Shown here one piece after another: positions 35,393-43,461 of a DNA stretch of 64,000 nucleotides. The stretch comes from Clostridia bacterium (lineage in GTDB: Bacteria; Bacillota; Clostridia; Christensenellales; Aristaeellaceae). The notes beneath the pieces were generated by a model. The model had not been told where the DNA came from. It ran no database searches and saw nothing but the letters and a program-made list of their open reading frames with translations. Position 1 is the stretch's first letter; every line of letters begins with the position of its first letter. Where the stretch lies: positions 1 through 64,000 of the forward strand of contig JAFQOD010000039.1 in the NCBI GenBank assembly GCA_017395685.1, given 5' to 3'. The position numbers were made by a program, and so were the translations under genes.

Positions 35393-35421
35393 TTGCAGGG
35401 CCGAAAGCGCCATGCTATAAT
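35393..35421 (+). promoter_or_regulatory. Promoter of the DUF5655 / phosphatase pair
   Basis: TTGCAG (35393-35398) and TATAAT (35416-35421) are 17 bases apart. AGGAGGCGGAG follows so closely that the leader is only about 15 bases. Confidence 0.7.
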
Positions 35422-35443
35422 AATAAAAAAAGGAGGCGGAGAA

Positions 35444-35836
35444 ATGGATATAGCGGCCCTGATGGAAGGCGAGGCCCTCTTTCCCGGCAAAGAAGACCGG
35501 GCGCTGCTGGGCGCCTTTTACCGCTGGATCCTGGCACGCTTTCCCGATGCCCGGGCCATCCCCCAGAAAAGCCAGATATCCTTTGCCTGCAAAGGGCCTT
35601 TCTGCGTCGTCACACCCCCGGGGCGCTGGGGCAAAAAATCCGGTATAGGGCTGAGTATCTTTCTGGATGAACGGCTGGAAAGCCCCCGTTTTCTTCACAT
35701 TGCCAATCCTTATCCCAACCGTTTTTCCCACCACATGGTGCTTTCTTCCCCCGATCAGCTGGATGAGGAGCTGGCGACCATGCTGGCAAAGGCCCGTCAA
35801 TTCAAAATGCGTACAGGAAGGGGTATCAGGCCATGA
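35444..35836 (+). CDS. DUF5655-like protein
   Basis: This 130-residue cytoplasmic protein resembles DUF5655 (FCVVTPPGRWGKKSGIGLSI, then a histidine-containing NRFSHHMVLSS near residue 95). The function of the family is unknown. The ATG follows AGGAGGCGGAGAA; a longer upstream frame overlaps the promoter. Its TGA overlaps the ATG of the phosphatase gene, so the two are translated together. Confidence 0.65.
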   Translation: MDIAALMEGEALFPGKEDRALLGAFYRWILARFPDARAIPQKSQISFACKGPFCVVTPPGRWGKKSGIGLSIFLDERLESPRFLHIANPYPNRFSHHMVLSSPDQLDEELATMLAKARQFKMRTGRGIRP

Positions 35837-36225
35837 TCTTATTCATCTGTACCGGCAATACCTGCCGCAGCCCCATGGCTCAGGCCCTGGCCTGCAGCCG
35901 GGGGCATCAGGCGCAATCCGCAGGGCTGCAGGTGCCCTTTCCCTCCCCTGCCTCCCCGGAGGCCCGGAAAGCCGCAGAAAGAAGGGGCCTTTCCCTGGAA
36001 AATCATATCGCCCGGCAGGTGACCGGGGAAATGCTGGCCCGGGCAGAAAAAATCTATCCCATGACCTGCGCCCACGCTCGGATGATCCAGGCATATTTCC
36101 CCGAATATGCGGAAAAAATTCATCCCCTCTCCCCGGAAATTCCCGATCCCTTCGGCGGGGATGAAATGATATACGAAAGCTGCATCCAAAGGATTGAAGC
36201 GGCGCTGATTGCCGCAGGATTATGA
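35833..36225 (+). CDS. Low-molecular-weight phosphatase, YwlE-like (protein arginine phosphatase candidate)
   Basis: This 130-residue enzyme carries the P-loop CTGNTCRSPMAQ at residues 6-17 and the general acid in IPDPFGGDEMIY. The threonine in CTGNTCR is the residue that in B. subtilis YwlE favours phosphoarginine, whereas tyrosine phosphatases have isoleucine there. The protein is shorter than YwlE (150 residues). No McsB kinase is in the window, so arginine phosphatase activity is an inference. Tyrosine phosphatase is the alternative. Confidence 0.8.
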   Translation: MILFICTGNTCRSPMAQALACSRGHQAQSAGLQVPFPSPASPEARKAAERRGLSLENHIARQVTGEMLARAEKIYPMTCAHARMIQAYFPEYAEKIHPLSPEIPDPFGGDEMIYESCIQRIEAALIAAGL

Positions 36226-36238
36226 GCCGCTCACAAAA

Positions 36239-36266
36239 AATGCCGCCTGGAAAAGGCGGCATTTTT
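36239..36266. terminator. Bidirectional terminator
   Basis: AATGCCGCCT (36239-36248) pairs with AGGCGGCATT (36254-36263), with T and A runs on either side. It separates the phosphatase gene from the convergent repeat-protein gene. Confidence 0.85.
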
Positions 36267-36300
36267 CTATGCTCCGGCAGCGGCCGGAAAAGGCATGATC

Positions 36301-38388
36301 TTATTTTACGCGGGTGAATTCCAGGCTGGCGCCCATGGATTCTTCCTGCATGGTCAGCTTGCCGGCCTCATAGGTGAGCACCAGATCATCCACCGTAACC
36401 TGATCCCCATCCTGGGACCATACGCTGTTGGTATCCTCTTCTCCGGCGGCCTGGATCAGGCAGGTGCCGTCTTCCTTCAGCTCCATCTTTATGGAAACGT
36501 CCATCACAGCAGGATTCATGCTGAAGCCTTCCATGGAAACCAGGGTCAGTTCCCACTTGCCCACAACGCCTTCATCCTCTTCTTCCACAGGGAGGACGAC
36601 AACGGCAGCCTCTTCCTTGGCAGCGGCAATGGCAGCCTCGGCTTCCGCCTTGACGGCAGCGATGGCGGTTTCTGCTTCAGCCTTGGCAGCGGCAACAGCA
36701 GCTTCGCCTTCAGCCTTGGCAGCGGCAACAGCAGCTTCCTTATCGGCGGCAGCGGCTTCAGCAGCGGCGGTGGCGGCGGCAGCGGCCTCTTCCTTGGCGG
36801 CAGCAACAGTGGCTTCGCCTTCAGCCTTGGCAGCGGCTACAGCGGCTTCCTTATCGGCAGCAGCGGCTTCAGCAGCAGCGGTGGCGGCGGCAGCGGCCTC
36901 TTCCTTGGCGGCAGCAACAGCGGCTTCACCCTCAGCCTTGGCAGCGGCAACAGCAGCTTCGCCCTCAGCCTTGGCAGCGGCAACAGCAGCTTCGCCTTCA
37001 GCCTTGGCAGCGGCTACAGCGGCTTCGCCCTCAGCCTTGGCAGCGGCAACAGCAGCTTCCTTATCAGCAGCAGCGGCTTCAGCAGCAGCGGTGGCAGCGG
37101 CAGCGGCTTCTTCCTTGGCGGCAGCGACGGCAGCTTCGCCTTCAGCCTTGGCGACAGCAACAGCAGCTTCGCCTTCAGCCTTGGCAGCGGCTACGGCAGC
37201 TTCGCCTTCGGCCTTCGCGGCAGCAACGGCGGCTTCCTTATCGGCAGCAGCGGCTTCAGCAGCGGCGGTGGCGGCGGCAGCAGCTTCTTCCTTGGCAGCG
37301 GCTACGGCAGCTTCGCCTTCGGCCTTCACGGCAGCAACGGCGGCTTCCTTATCGGCAGCAGCGGCTTCAGCAGCAGCGGCTTCAGCAGCAGCGGTGGCAG
37401 CGGCAGCAGCTTCTTCCTTGGCAGCGGCTACGGCAGCTTCGCCTTCGGCCTTCACGGCAGCAACGGCGGCTTCCTTATCGGCAGCAGCGGCTTGAGCAGC
37501 GGCAGTGGCAGCGGCAGCGGCTTCTTCCTTGGCGGCAGCAACAGCGGCTTCACCCTCAGCCTTGGCGGCGGCTACAGCAGCTTCGCCTTCGGCCTTCACG
37601 GCAGCAACGGCAGCTTCGCCTTCAGACTTCACGGCAGCAACGGCAGCTTCCTTATCAGCAGCAGCAGCTTGAGCAGCAGCGGTGGCAGCGGCAGCGGCTT
37701 CTTCCTTGGCGGCAGTAACAGCAGCCTCGCCCTCAGCCTTGGCGGCGGCTACAGCGGCTTCCCCCTCAGCCTTGGCAGCGGCTACAGCAGCTTCGCCTTC
37801 GGCCTTCACGGCAGCGACGGCAGCTTCCTTATCAGCGGCAGCGGCTTGAGCAGCAGCAGTAGCGGCAGCAGCGGCTTCTTCCTTGGCGGCGGCTACGGCG
37901 GCCTCGCCCTCAGCCTTTACAACAGCAACAACGGCGGCCTTATCTGCAGCAGCAGCTTCCGCAGCGGCCTGGGCGGCTTCTTCCGCTTCAGCCTTGGCAG
38001 CGGCAACAGCAGCCTCGCCTTCGGCCTTCACGGCAGCAACAGCAGCTTCCTTATCGGCGGCTGCGGCTTCCGCAGCGGCCTGGGCGGCTTCTTCCGCCTC
38101 CGCCTTGGCGGCGGCAACAGCGGCTTCACCTTCGGCCTTCACGGCAGCAACGGCAGCTTCCTTATCAGCGGCAGCGGCCTCAGCGGCGGCTGCGGCCTCA
38201 GCAGCGGCAGTTTCGGCATCGGATTGAGCGGTGGCCTGCTGGATTTCCAGCTGCTGGGCCAGCACCTCATTGGTGTACTTGGCTTCATTCAGATCATCGG
38301 CCAGCTGGGTTTTCTGATTGGCGAAAACCACCGACAGAACAATCGCCAGTACGGCAACCACAACAGCGATTAACAGGGGCTTTTTCAT
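36301..38388 (-). CDS. Membrane-anchored alanine-rich hendecad-repeat protein with lipocalin-like tail
   Basis: This 695-residue protein has an N-terminal membrane helix (MKKPLLIAVVVAVLAIVLSV), a short coiled coil, then about 540 residues of Ala, Glu, Lys and Val. That part comprises 11 units opening with ADKEAAVAA (one ADKAAVV) and containing runs of the 11-mer KAEGEAAVAAA and a spacer KEEAAAAATAAA. The last 90 residues form a small beta domain (GKWELTLVSMEGF, WSQDGDQVTVDDL) shared with the next gene. Eleven-residue periodicity predicts a long helix or right-handed coiled coil, so it is probably a surface stalk displaying the domain. AGGAGG precedes the chosen ATG. Confidence 0.85.
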   Translation of the reverse strand: MKKPLLIAVVVAVLAIVLSVVFANQKTQLADDLNEAKYTNEVLAQQLEIQQATAQSDAETAAAEAAAAAEAAAADKEAAVAAVKAEGEAAVAAAKAEAEEAAQAAAEAAAADKEAAVAAVKAEGEAAVAAAKAEAEEAAQAAAEAAAADKAAVVAVVKAEGEAAVAAAKEEAAAAATAAAQAAAADKEAAVAAVKAEGEAAVAAAKAEGEAAVAAAKAEGEAAVTAAKEEAAAAATAAAQAAAADKEAAVAAVKSEGEAAVAAVKAEGEAAVAAAKAEGEAAVAAAKEEAAAAATAAAQAAAADKEAAVAAVKAEGEAAVAAAKEEAAAAATAAAEAAAAEAAAADKEAAVAAVKAEGEAAVAAAKEEAAAAATAAAEAAAADKEAAVAAAKAEGEAAVAAAKAEGEAAVAVAKAEGEAAVAAAKEEAAAAATAAAEAAAADKEAAVAAAKAEGEAAVAAAKAEGEAAVAAAKAEGEAAVAAAKAEGEAAVAAAKEEAAAAATAAAEAAAADKEAAVAAAKAEGEATVAAAKEEAAAAATAAAEAAAADKEAAVAAAKAEGEAAVAAAKAEAETAIAAVKAEAEAAIAAAKEEAAVVVLPVEEEDEGVVGKWELTLVSMEGFSMNPAVMDVSIKMELKEDGTCLIQAAGEEDTNSVWSQDGDQVTVDDLVLTYEAGKLTMQEESMGASLEFTRVK
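36590..38215. repeat. 33-bp tandem repeats encoding the 11-mers
   Basis: The coding repeats of the alanine-rich protein are nested: 33-bp units inside larger blocks of about 114 bp or more, with copy number varying from block to block. Such DNA expands and contracts easily, and assembly errors are possible. Confidence 0.8.
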
Positions 38389-38530
38389 AACGAACATCCT
38401 CCTACCTGTTTTGGTGGAAAAAGGGGGCCTTCCACCCAAATTTAACATGTTTATTCTGCACAAACCTATGATTTCCTGCCATTATCGGGAAAAACAATAA
38501 AAATTCTTTCTTTTTTTCAAAATTCCGCAT

Positions 38531-38556
38531 CAAAAAAGCCGCCCCGGAGGGCGGCG
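38531..38556 (-). terminator. Terminator of the lipocalin-like gene
   Basis: GCCGCC and GGCGGC arms are followed, on the minus strand, by six T residues, 14 bases after the stop codon. Confidence 0.8.
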
Positions 38557-38569
38557 CATCCTTGAATGA

Positions 38570-39292
38570 TTATTCGGCAACCTTTTCGAAGAGAATATTC
38601 ATAGCCATGCCTTCTTCTTCCATGGCAAGTACCATCTTGCCATCAGAGCGCAGCTGCAGGGGCATATCTTCCATGCCTTCGGGCATTACAACGGTCAGCA
38701 CGCCGTCAGCCAGGCTGCAGGTGGTGGGAAATTCAACGGTTTCCATGGTGCCGTCTTCAGCAGCTTCAGAGAAAGCAGCCGTGACCTGGGTATCATTGAT
38801 TTCCACTGCGATGCCAATGCCCATCATGGCCATAGGCATTTCCATACCCATCATTTCCATCACGGTGGCATTCCAGGCGCCGTTGAAATCGGCCAGGGTC
38901 ACATCGGTGAGCAGCACGGGGGCGGCGGGAGCTTCCGCAGCCGCATCACTGCGGACGAAATACATCGCAGCGCCCATGGAAGGCTCTTCAGCGGTCAGCT
39001 TTCCATCCACATAGGTGAAGGCATCGCCATCCACGAGCAGCTTATCCCCATCCTGGGTCCAGGTGCTCTGTTCCTGTTCGCCGTTGCTGTCCAGCACGAT
39101 GGTGCCGTTGGCATTCACGGTCAGGGTCATGGTCAGGCCCATCATAGAGGGGCTGATGGTCTTTTCGCCGGCCACGATGGAATCCAGGGTCCATACGCCG
39201 GTGAGATCGGGGGCGGTGGCTTCGGCCTGGGCGCAAACGCCGCAGCATACCATGACCAGGCACATCAAAATCGCAATCAGGTTCCGTTTCAT
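38570..39292 (-). CDS. Secreted protein with two lipocalin-like domains
   Basis: This 240-residue protein has a signal peptide (cleavage near AQA/EA) and two beta domains (about 27-112 and 120-240). The first (GVWTLDSIVAGEK, WTQDGDKLLVDGD, EEPSMGAAMYFVR) is clearly related to the tail of the alanine-rich protein encoded downstream. Methionine-rich stretches (MEMMGMEMPMAMMGIGI) occur in the second. AAGGAGG precedes the ATG. A terminator separates it from the larger gene, but the shared domain suggests a shared ligand or partner. Confidence 0.8.
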   Translation of the reverse strand: MKRNLIAILMCLVMVCCGVCAQAEATAPDLTGVWTLDSIVAGEKTISPSMMGLTMTLTVNANGTIVLDSNGEQEQSTWTQDGDKLLVDGDAFTYVDGKLTAEEPSMGAAMYFVRSDAAAEAPAAPVLLTDVTLADFNGAWNATVMEMMGMEMPMAMMGIGIAVEINDTQVTAAFSEAAEDGTMETVEFPTTCSLADGVLTVVMPEGMEDMPLQLRSDGKMVLAMEEEGMAMNILFEKVAE

Positions 39293-39367
39293 ATCCGTTT
39301 TCCTCCTTCAGTCTGCCCGCAGGCATTTCGCTTTCCATTTTCCATGGGAAGGGATTTTCTTTCTTAC

Positions 39368-39396
39368 ATTATACCTTGTATGCATGACTTTCGTAA
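39368..39396 (-). promoter_or_regulatory. Promoter of the lipocalin-like gene
   Basis: On the minus strand TTACGA (39391-39396) and TATAAT (39368-39373) are 17 bases apart. Confidence 0.6.
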
Positions 39397-39461
39397 AGTA
39401 TAATCCTTGTTTTTTTACAATTGATATTTCTCCGACCCCCTATTCTATACCGGAGGCATGC

Positions 39462-39498
39462 AAAAAATCCCCTTCCGGAAAAGCGGAAAGGGATTTTC
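39462..39498 (-). terminator. Terminator of the recA-containing operon
   Basis: AATCCCTTTCCG and CGGAAGGGGATT form a stem with T6 on the minus strand just after the C_GCAxxG_C_C gene. Confidence 0.8.
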
Positions 39499-39502
39499 AT
39501 AG

Positions 39503-39970
39503 TCATTCTTTTCCCCGGTTCAATTCTTCCTCCGTAAGCCGGGCCATCTCATAAATGAACCTGGCGCAGGGGCGCACGCGGTAATATTCCTCCGTCCGGG
39601 GAGAAGGCACAGGAGAGAGAGGGGCATTTTCCAGAATGCCCAGCAGCTCCCGGCAGCAAAGGGTGCCGTAGGTTTCCTTGAATTGCTTCATCACCCTTTG
39701 CCCCCTGGCATAAAGGGCCATCTTCACTTCATCATCGCCGGGGATACCATATCCCTCCAGCGTACCCAGGGCCAGCATGCCGCCGCTGACGGCGCCGCAG
39801 GTTTCCCGCATACGGCACAGCCCGCCCCCCAATGCGGAGGCCATCCTGGCCGCCGTTTCCAGGGGAATACCTGCCCGCTCCGCAAAAGCGCCAAATACCG
39901 CCTGGGCGCAGTTATAGCCATTCACAAATAAATGGGCGGCTCTTTCCGGGATCGTCATGGGTGTATCCAT
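39503..39970 (-). CDS. C_GCAxxG_C_C family (split-Soret-like) protein
   Basis: This 155-residue protein has the cysteine pattern of the family: NCAQAVFGAF near residue 20, GGGLCRMRETCGAVSGGMLALG near 50-70, CC at about 105 and a C-terminal cysteine (RPCARFIYEM). These proteins are found in anaerobes and are thought to bind a metal or redox cofactor, but the function is unproven. It starts 23 bases after the ZnuC-like gene in the same operon. AAGGA precedes the ATG. Confidence 0.85.
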   Translation of the reverse strand: MDTPMTIPERAAHLFVNGYNCAQAVFGAFAERAGIPLETAARMASALGGGLCRMRETCGAVSGGMLALGTLEGYGIPGDDEVKMALYARGQRVMKQFKETYGTLCCRELLGILENAPLSPVPSPRTEEYYRVRPCARFIYEMARLTEEELNRGKE

Positions 39971-39993
39971 TCTGCATCCTTCTTTCCGGGCGA

Positions 39994-40758
39994 TTACGCC
40001 TTATGATTGCCGTGGAAGGTATCTTCAAAGGCGGCGGAGGCAAATACCTCCTCCGGGCTGCCGGTGCACAGCACCTTCTGATGCAGCAAAATCACATGAT
40101 CCGCATACCGGCGCACCAGATCCCAATCGTGGGACACCATCAGGATGCCCATATGATGGGATTGACGCAGGGCCGATACCGTCTGCAAAAAAAGAGAAAG
40201 GCCATTCTGATCCACGCCGGATACCGGCTCATCCAATACCAACAGATCGGGCAGCGGACACAGCGCCATGGCCAGCAGCACCCGCTGCAATTCCCCGCCG
40301 CTGAGGGCGCCCAGCCGCTTTTCCATCAGGCCCTCGGCCTGGGTTTCGGAAAGAGCCTTTTTCACCTGCTCCCGGGTCTTTTTGCCAATGCCTGCCCAGA
40401 CGGGGCGCTTTTGCAATGTGGCTGCCATCAGATCCATTACCGTCAGGGGCATTTCCCGGTCAAAGGGCAATTGCTGGGGCACATAGCCGATGCGGGGGGC
40501 AGGAAAATCATGGCCGTGGGCATCCACATGGCGGATGCGGCCGGTATAAGGGGTCTGGCCCAGCAGGGCACGGATCAAGGTGGTTTTTCCGGCGCCGTTG
40601 GGGCCCACCAGGGCAGTCAGCTGCCCGCAGTGGATATGAAATCCAATATCGGAAATCAGCGTATCGCCCCCGGCGGTCACCCCTACATTTTCCAGTTCAA
40701 TGCGGCAAAGGCTGCAGCCGGCGTGGCCATGCTCATGCTCATGCTTCATCGCCATCAT
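39994..40758 (-). CDS. ZnuC-like metal ABC transporter ATP-binding protein with histidine-rich N-terminus
   Basis: This protein of about 254 residues has Walker A ([17 protein letters not shown]), Q-loop (YVPQQLPFD), signature ([15 protein letters not shown]) and Walker B ([13 protein letters not shown]) motifs of the zinc/manganese ATPase subfamily. It begins [14 protein letters not shown], a likely metal-binding tail. No ZnuA or ZnuB gene adjoins it. The start overlaps the end of recA; ATGs at 40758, 40755 and 40749 are all possible. Confidence 0.88.
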   Translation of the reverse strand: MMAMKHEHEHGHAGCSLCRIELENVGVTAGGDTLISDIGFHIHCGQLTALVGPNGAGKTTLIRALLGQTPYTGRIRHVDAHGHDFPAPRIGYVPQQLPFDREMPLTVMDLMAATLQKRPVWAGIGKKTREQVKKALSETQAEGLMEKRLGALSGGELQRVLLAMALCPLPDLLVLDEPVSGVDQNGLSLFLQTVSALRQSHHMGILMVSHDWDLVRRYADHVILLHQKVLCTGSPEEVFASAAFEDTFHGNHKA

Positions 40759-41848
40759 CCATCATATCCGGATCCATTTCGGGGATATCATCGGGATCGG
40801 CAGCAGGAACGGCGGCCTGGGCCAGCAGCTTGCGCAGGGCAGCCTCGATTTCAGCAGAAATTTCGGGATGATCCTTGAGGAACTGGCGGGTATTATCCCG
40901 GCCCTGGCCGATGCGCTGATCGCCGTAAGAGAACCAGGCGCCGCTCTTCTGAATAATATCCTTGGATACCGCCAGATCCAGAAGAGAGCCTTCCTTGCTG
41001 ATGCCCTGGCCGTAGATCAGATCGAATTCGCAGGCACGGAAGGGCGGGGCCACCTTATTTTTAACCACCTTCACCTTGGTGCGGTTGCCCACCACTTCGG
41101 AGCCGTTCTTGAGCTGTTCGCCCCTTCTTACATCCAGACGGACGGAGGCATAGAATTTCAGCGCCCGGCCGCCGGGGGTGGTTTCGGGATTGCCGTACAT
41201 CACGCCCACCTTTTCACGGATCTGATTGATGAACAGGGCGATGGCATTGGTTTTCGCCACCACGCCGGTGAGCTTGCGCATGGCCTGGCTCATCAGCCTT
41301 GCCTGCACGCCCACAAAGGAATCGCCCATTTCGCCGTCGATTTCCGCCCGGGGCACCAGTGCGGCCACAGAGTCGATAACCACGATATCGATGGCGCCGG
41401 AGCGCAGCAGCGCCTCCGCGATTTCCAGGGCGTCTTCGCCGCAGTTGGGCTGGGATACATACAATTCATCAATATTGACGCCCAGATTCTTGGCATAGGC
41501 AGGATCCAGGGCATGCTCCGCATCGATAAAGGCCGCAGCGCCGCCCATTTTCTGCACTTCCGCCACCACATGCAGGGCAACGGTGGTTTTACCGGAGGAT
41601 TCGGGCCCGAAAACCTCCACAATGCGTCCCCGGGGAATGCCGCCCACGCCCAGCGCCACATCCAGGTCCAGGCAGCCGGTGGGCACGGCCTCCACCTGCA
41701 TGGCGGTCTTATCCCCCAGCTTCATCACGGTGCCCTTGCCGAATTCCTTTTCCAGGGAGGAAAGGGTCTGCTCCAGCGCCCGCAGCTTTTCCTGCTGGGA
41801 AGCATCCAGATTCTTCATGTCCTTCTTGTCGGTTGCTTTCTTAGCCAT
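40739..41848 (-). CDS. recA: RecA recombinase
   Basis: This 369-residue protein drives strand exchange in homologous recombination and SOS induction. It has Walker A ([12 protein letters not shown]), Walker B ([14 protein letters not shown]), the L1 and L2 DNA-binding loops ([10 protein letters not shown] and [20 protein letters not shown]) and a long acidic tail ([19 protein letters not shown]). AAAGGAG precedes the ATG, which overlaps the end of the CinA-type gene by eight bases. No LexA box was seen nearby. Confidence 0.98.
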   Translation of the reverse strand: MAKKATDKKDMKNLDASQQEKLRALEQTLSSLEKEFGKGTVMKLGDKTAMQVEAVPTGCLDLDVALGVGGIPRGRIVEVFGPESSGKTTVALHVVAEVQKMGGAAAFIDAEHALDPAYAKNLGVNIDELYVSQPNCGEDALEIAEALLRSGAIDIVVIDSVAALVPRAEIDGEMGDSFVGVQARLMSQAMRKLTGVVAKTNAIALFINQIREKVGVMYGNPETTPGGRALKFYASVRLDVRRGEQLKNGSEVVGNRTKVKVVKNKVAPPFRACEFDLIYGQGISKEGSLLDLAVSKDIIQKSGAWFSYGDQRIGQGRDNTRQFLKDHPEISAEIEAALRKLLAQAAVPAADPDDIPEMDPDMMDDGDEA

Positions 41849-42302
41849 TTTTTTCTATCTCCTTTTGCAATATATGCAGTGCAATTTGTACCGTCATTTT
41901 CCGGATGCCCTGCCGGCTTCCCTGCAGCCGCAGCCGGTATGCCCTGGCCCCATCCTTTGACGCCAGGCCGATATAGACCAGCCCCACATTTTCCCCCGTA
42001 GGGCCGGCATAGCCCGTGGTGGAAAGGGCATAATCCGCGCCGAATTTTTCCCGGGCACCTTTGGCCATCTGCCGGGCGCAGGGGGCGCTGACCGCCGAAT
42101 ATTTTTCCAGCGTTTCCGGGAAAACAGAAAGCATGTTCGCCTTTATATGATCCTGGTAAGCACAAAGGCCTCCCAGGAAGCATTGGCTGGCCCCCGAAAC
42201 ATTGCATATTTCGGCGGAGAGCAGCCCGGCGGTCAGGCTTTCGGCGGTGGACAGGGTGACGCCCTTTTCAATCAGGCGGGGCACCAGATCCTCAGCCCTC
42301 AT
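41841..42302 (-). CDS. CinA C-terminal domain protein (nicotinamide-nucleotide amidase type)
   Basis: This 153-residue enzyme is the stand-alone C-terminal half of CinA, equivalent to E. coli PncC, which deamidates NMN. It shows [20 protein letters not shown] near the start and [20 protein letters not shown] toward the end. The N-terminal half of full CinA is absent. The ATG overlaps the pgsA stop (ATGA). The pgsA-cinA-recA order is common in Firmicutes, although there cinA is usually full length. Confidence 0.9.
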   Translation of the reverse strand: MRAEDLVPRLIEKGVTLSTAESLTAGLLSAEICNVSGASQCFLGGLCAYQDHIKANMLSVFPETLEKYSAVSAPCARQMAKGAREKFGADYALSTTGYAGPTGENVGLVYIGLASKDGARAYRLRLQGSRQGIRKMTVQIALHILQKEIEKNG

Positions 42303-42820
42303 TTCTGATCCTCCTTGAAGATATGGCGTGCGGCCCAGAAATACTGCACCCCGCTGATCACCGTCATCACCGCCATGGCGACGGCCAGGATCAGGGTGGC
42401 CAGATGGCCCTTTTCCAGCAGCATCCCGGAAAGCACGCAGAAAAACTGCAGATTGGTTTTGATCTTGCCCAGCCATCCGGCGGCGATCACATTGCCCTTG
42501 CCGGAGGCCACCAGCCGAAGGCCATCCACCATCAATTCCCTTGCCGCCACAATGCATACCGCCCAGGCGGGCAGGATCCCATCGGCGGTGAGGAAAATCA
42601 TGGCCGTCAGCACCAGGATCTTATCCGCTACCGGATCGGCAAATTTGCCGAAGGTGGTAACGATATTTTGCTTTCTTGCGATATAGCCGTCCAGAAAATC
42701 CGTGATAGCCGCCAGGGCAAATACGATGGCCGCAGGCACGGGCATCCCCAGCCCCCATAAAACCAGGCATACGGGGATCATAATAATCCGAAGGACGGTC
42801 AGTTGATTGGGTAAATTCAT
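42299..42820 (-). CDS. pgsA: CDP-diacylglycerol-glycerol-3-phosphate 3-phosphatidyltransferase
   Basis: This 173-residue membrane enzyme makes phosphatidylglycerol phosphate. The CDP-alcohol phosphotransferase signature is seen as ITDFLDGYIARKQNIVTTFG followed by KFADPVADK (the D-G-x2-A-R-x8-G-x3-D-x3-D pattern) near residues 40-62. It starts MNLPNQLTVLRI at the ATG behind AAAGGAACG, seven codons inside the longest frame. It begins the pgsA-cinA-recA cluster. Confidence 0.95.
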   Translation of the reverse strand: MNLPNQLTVLRIIMIPVCLVLWGLGMPVPAAIVFALAAITDFLDGYIARKQNIVTTFGKFADPVADKILVLTAMIFLTADGILPAWAVCIVAARELMVDGLRLVASGKGNVIAAGWLGKIKTNLQFFCVLSGMLLEKGHLATLILAVAMAVMTVISGVQYFWAARHIFKEDQK

Positions 42821-42874
42821 GATCCGTTCCTTTCTTTTCATTGACAGTGAGGGGAAAAGCAGGAAAAGAAAAAA

Positions 42875-43402
42875 TTATATCTTTTTCCGGGGGTGGAATA
42901 ATCCTTCCGCCCAATCGGCCACCCGATAGGGCAGCTTCTGATGCTTTTTCATGGTGACGGCGGCATCCAGGGCCAGGGCACGGTATTCCCTGTTTTCCGG
43001 ATCCCGGCGCACCGCCTCCCGGAAGGATTGATGGGCGGAGGCATATTGCTTCATCTTCATCAGCAATTGCCCTTGAAGGGCATACCAGCCATCATCCTTT
43101 TCATCCGCACGGGCAAGCTGCAGCAGCGCCGATTCATACCGGCCCTGATCCATCAGCTTCCGGGCGATGGCGCAGGCCTGCTCCACCGGCATGGCACGAT
43201 AACCCACCCGGGGGGCGGAGGCCATTTTCAGGGCCTCTTCATAGGCCAGATTCAATTCAATCAATTGCTCCTGGGCCTTTTTCTGCTGCTCCCGATCCCC
43301 AAACTGATCAGGATGGCAGGCCTTTACCCGGGTACGGTAGGCCTGATGCACCTGCTGCTGATCAGCATTGATATTCAGGCCCAATACTTCAAAGGCGTTC
43401 AA
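42875..43402 (-). CDS. DnaJ-domain protein with TPR-like tail
   Basis: This 175-residue protein has an N-terminal J domain with the HPD tripeptide (VKACHPDQFG, near residue 30), which would stimulate an Hsp70 ATPase. The C-terminal half has two TPR-like helical repeats (LMDQGRYESALLQLARADE and MKQYASAHQSFREAVRRDP). It lacks the Gly/Phe and zinc regions of true DnaJ. It lies between murA and pgsA. Confidence 0.85.
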   Translation of the reverse strand: MNAFEVLGLNINADQQQVHQAYRTRVKACHPDQFGDREQQKKAQEQLIELNLAYEEALKMASAPRVGYRAMPVEQACAIARKLMDQGRYESALLQLARADEKDDGWYALQGQLLMKMKQYASAHQSFREAVRRDPENREYRALALDAAVTMKKHQKLPYRVADWAEGLFHPRKKI

Positions 43403-43461
43403 GGAATCATTCCTTTCTCAGGATACAGCCTTCCGGCCGGTAACAGGCAGGGCATTCCGCC

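Noticed and set aside
36590..38215. CRISPR-like array because of regular short repeats
   Set aside because: The repeats are coding 33-bp units without unique spacers of constant size, and no cas genes are near.
36295..38373. A 692-codon open frame on the plus strand, rich in Gly and Ser (GSGNSSF-type repeats), opposite the alanine-rich gene
   Set aside because: It is the complement of the 33-bp repeats, lacks a ribosome binding site and has no signal or domain. The minus-strand frame has a promoter-side AGGAGG, a membrane anchor and a recognisable tail domain.
41849..42320. LexA/SOS box upstream of recA
   Set aside because: No GAAC-N4-GTTC-type site was found next to recA. The gene overlaps the upstream CinA-type gene and is probably expressed from a distant promoter.
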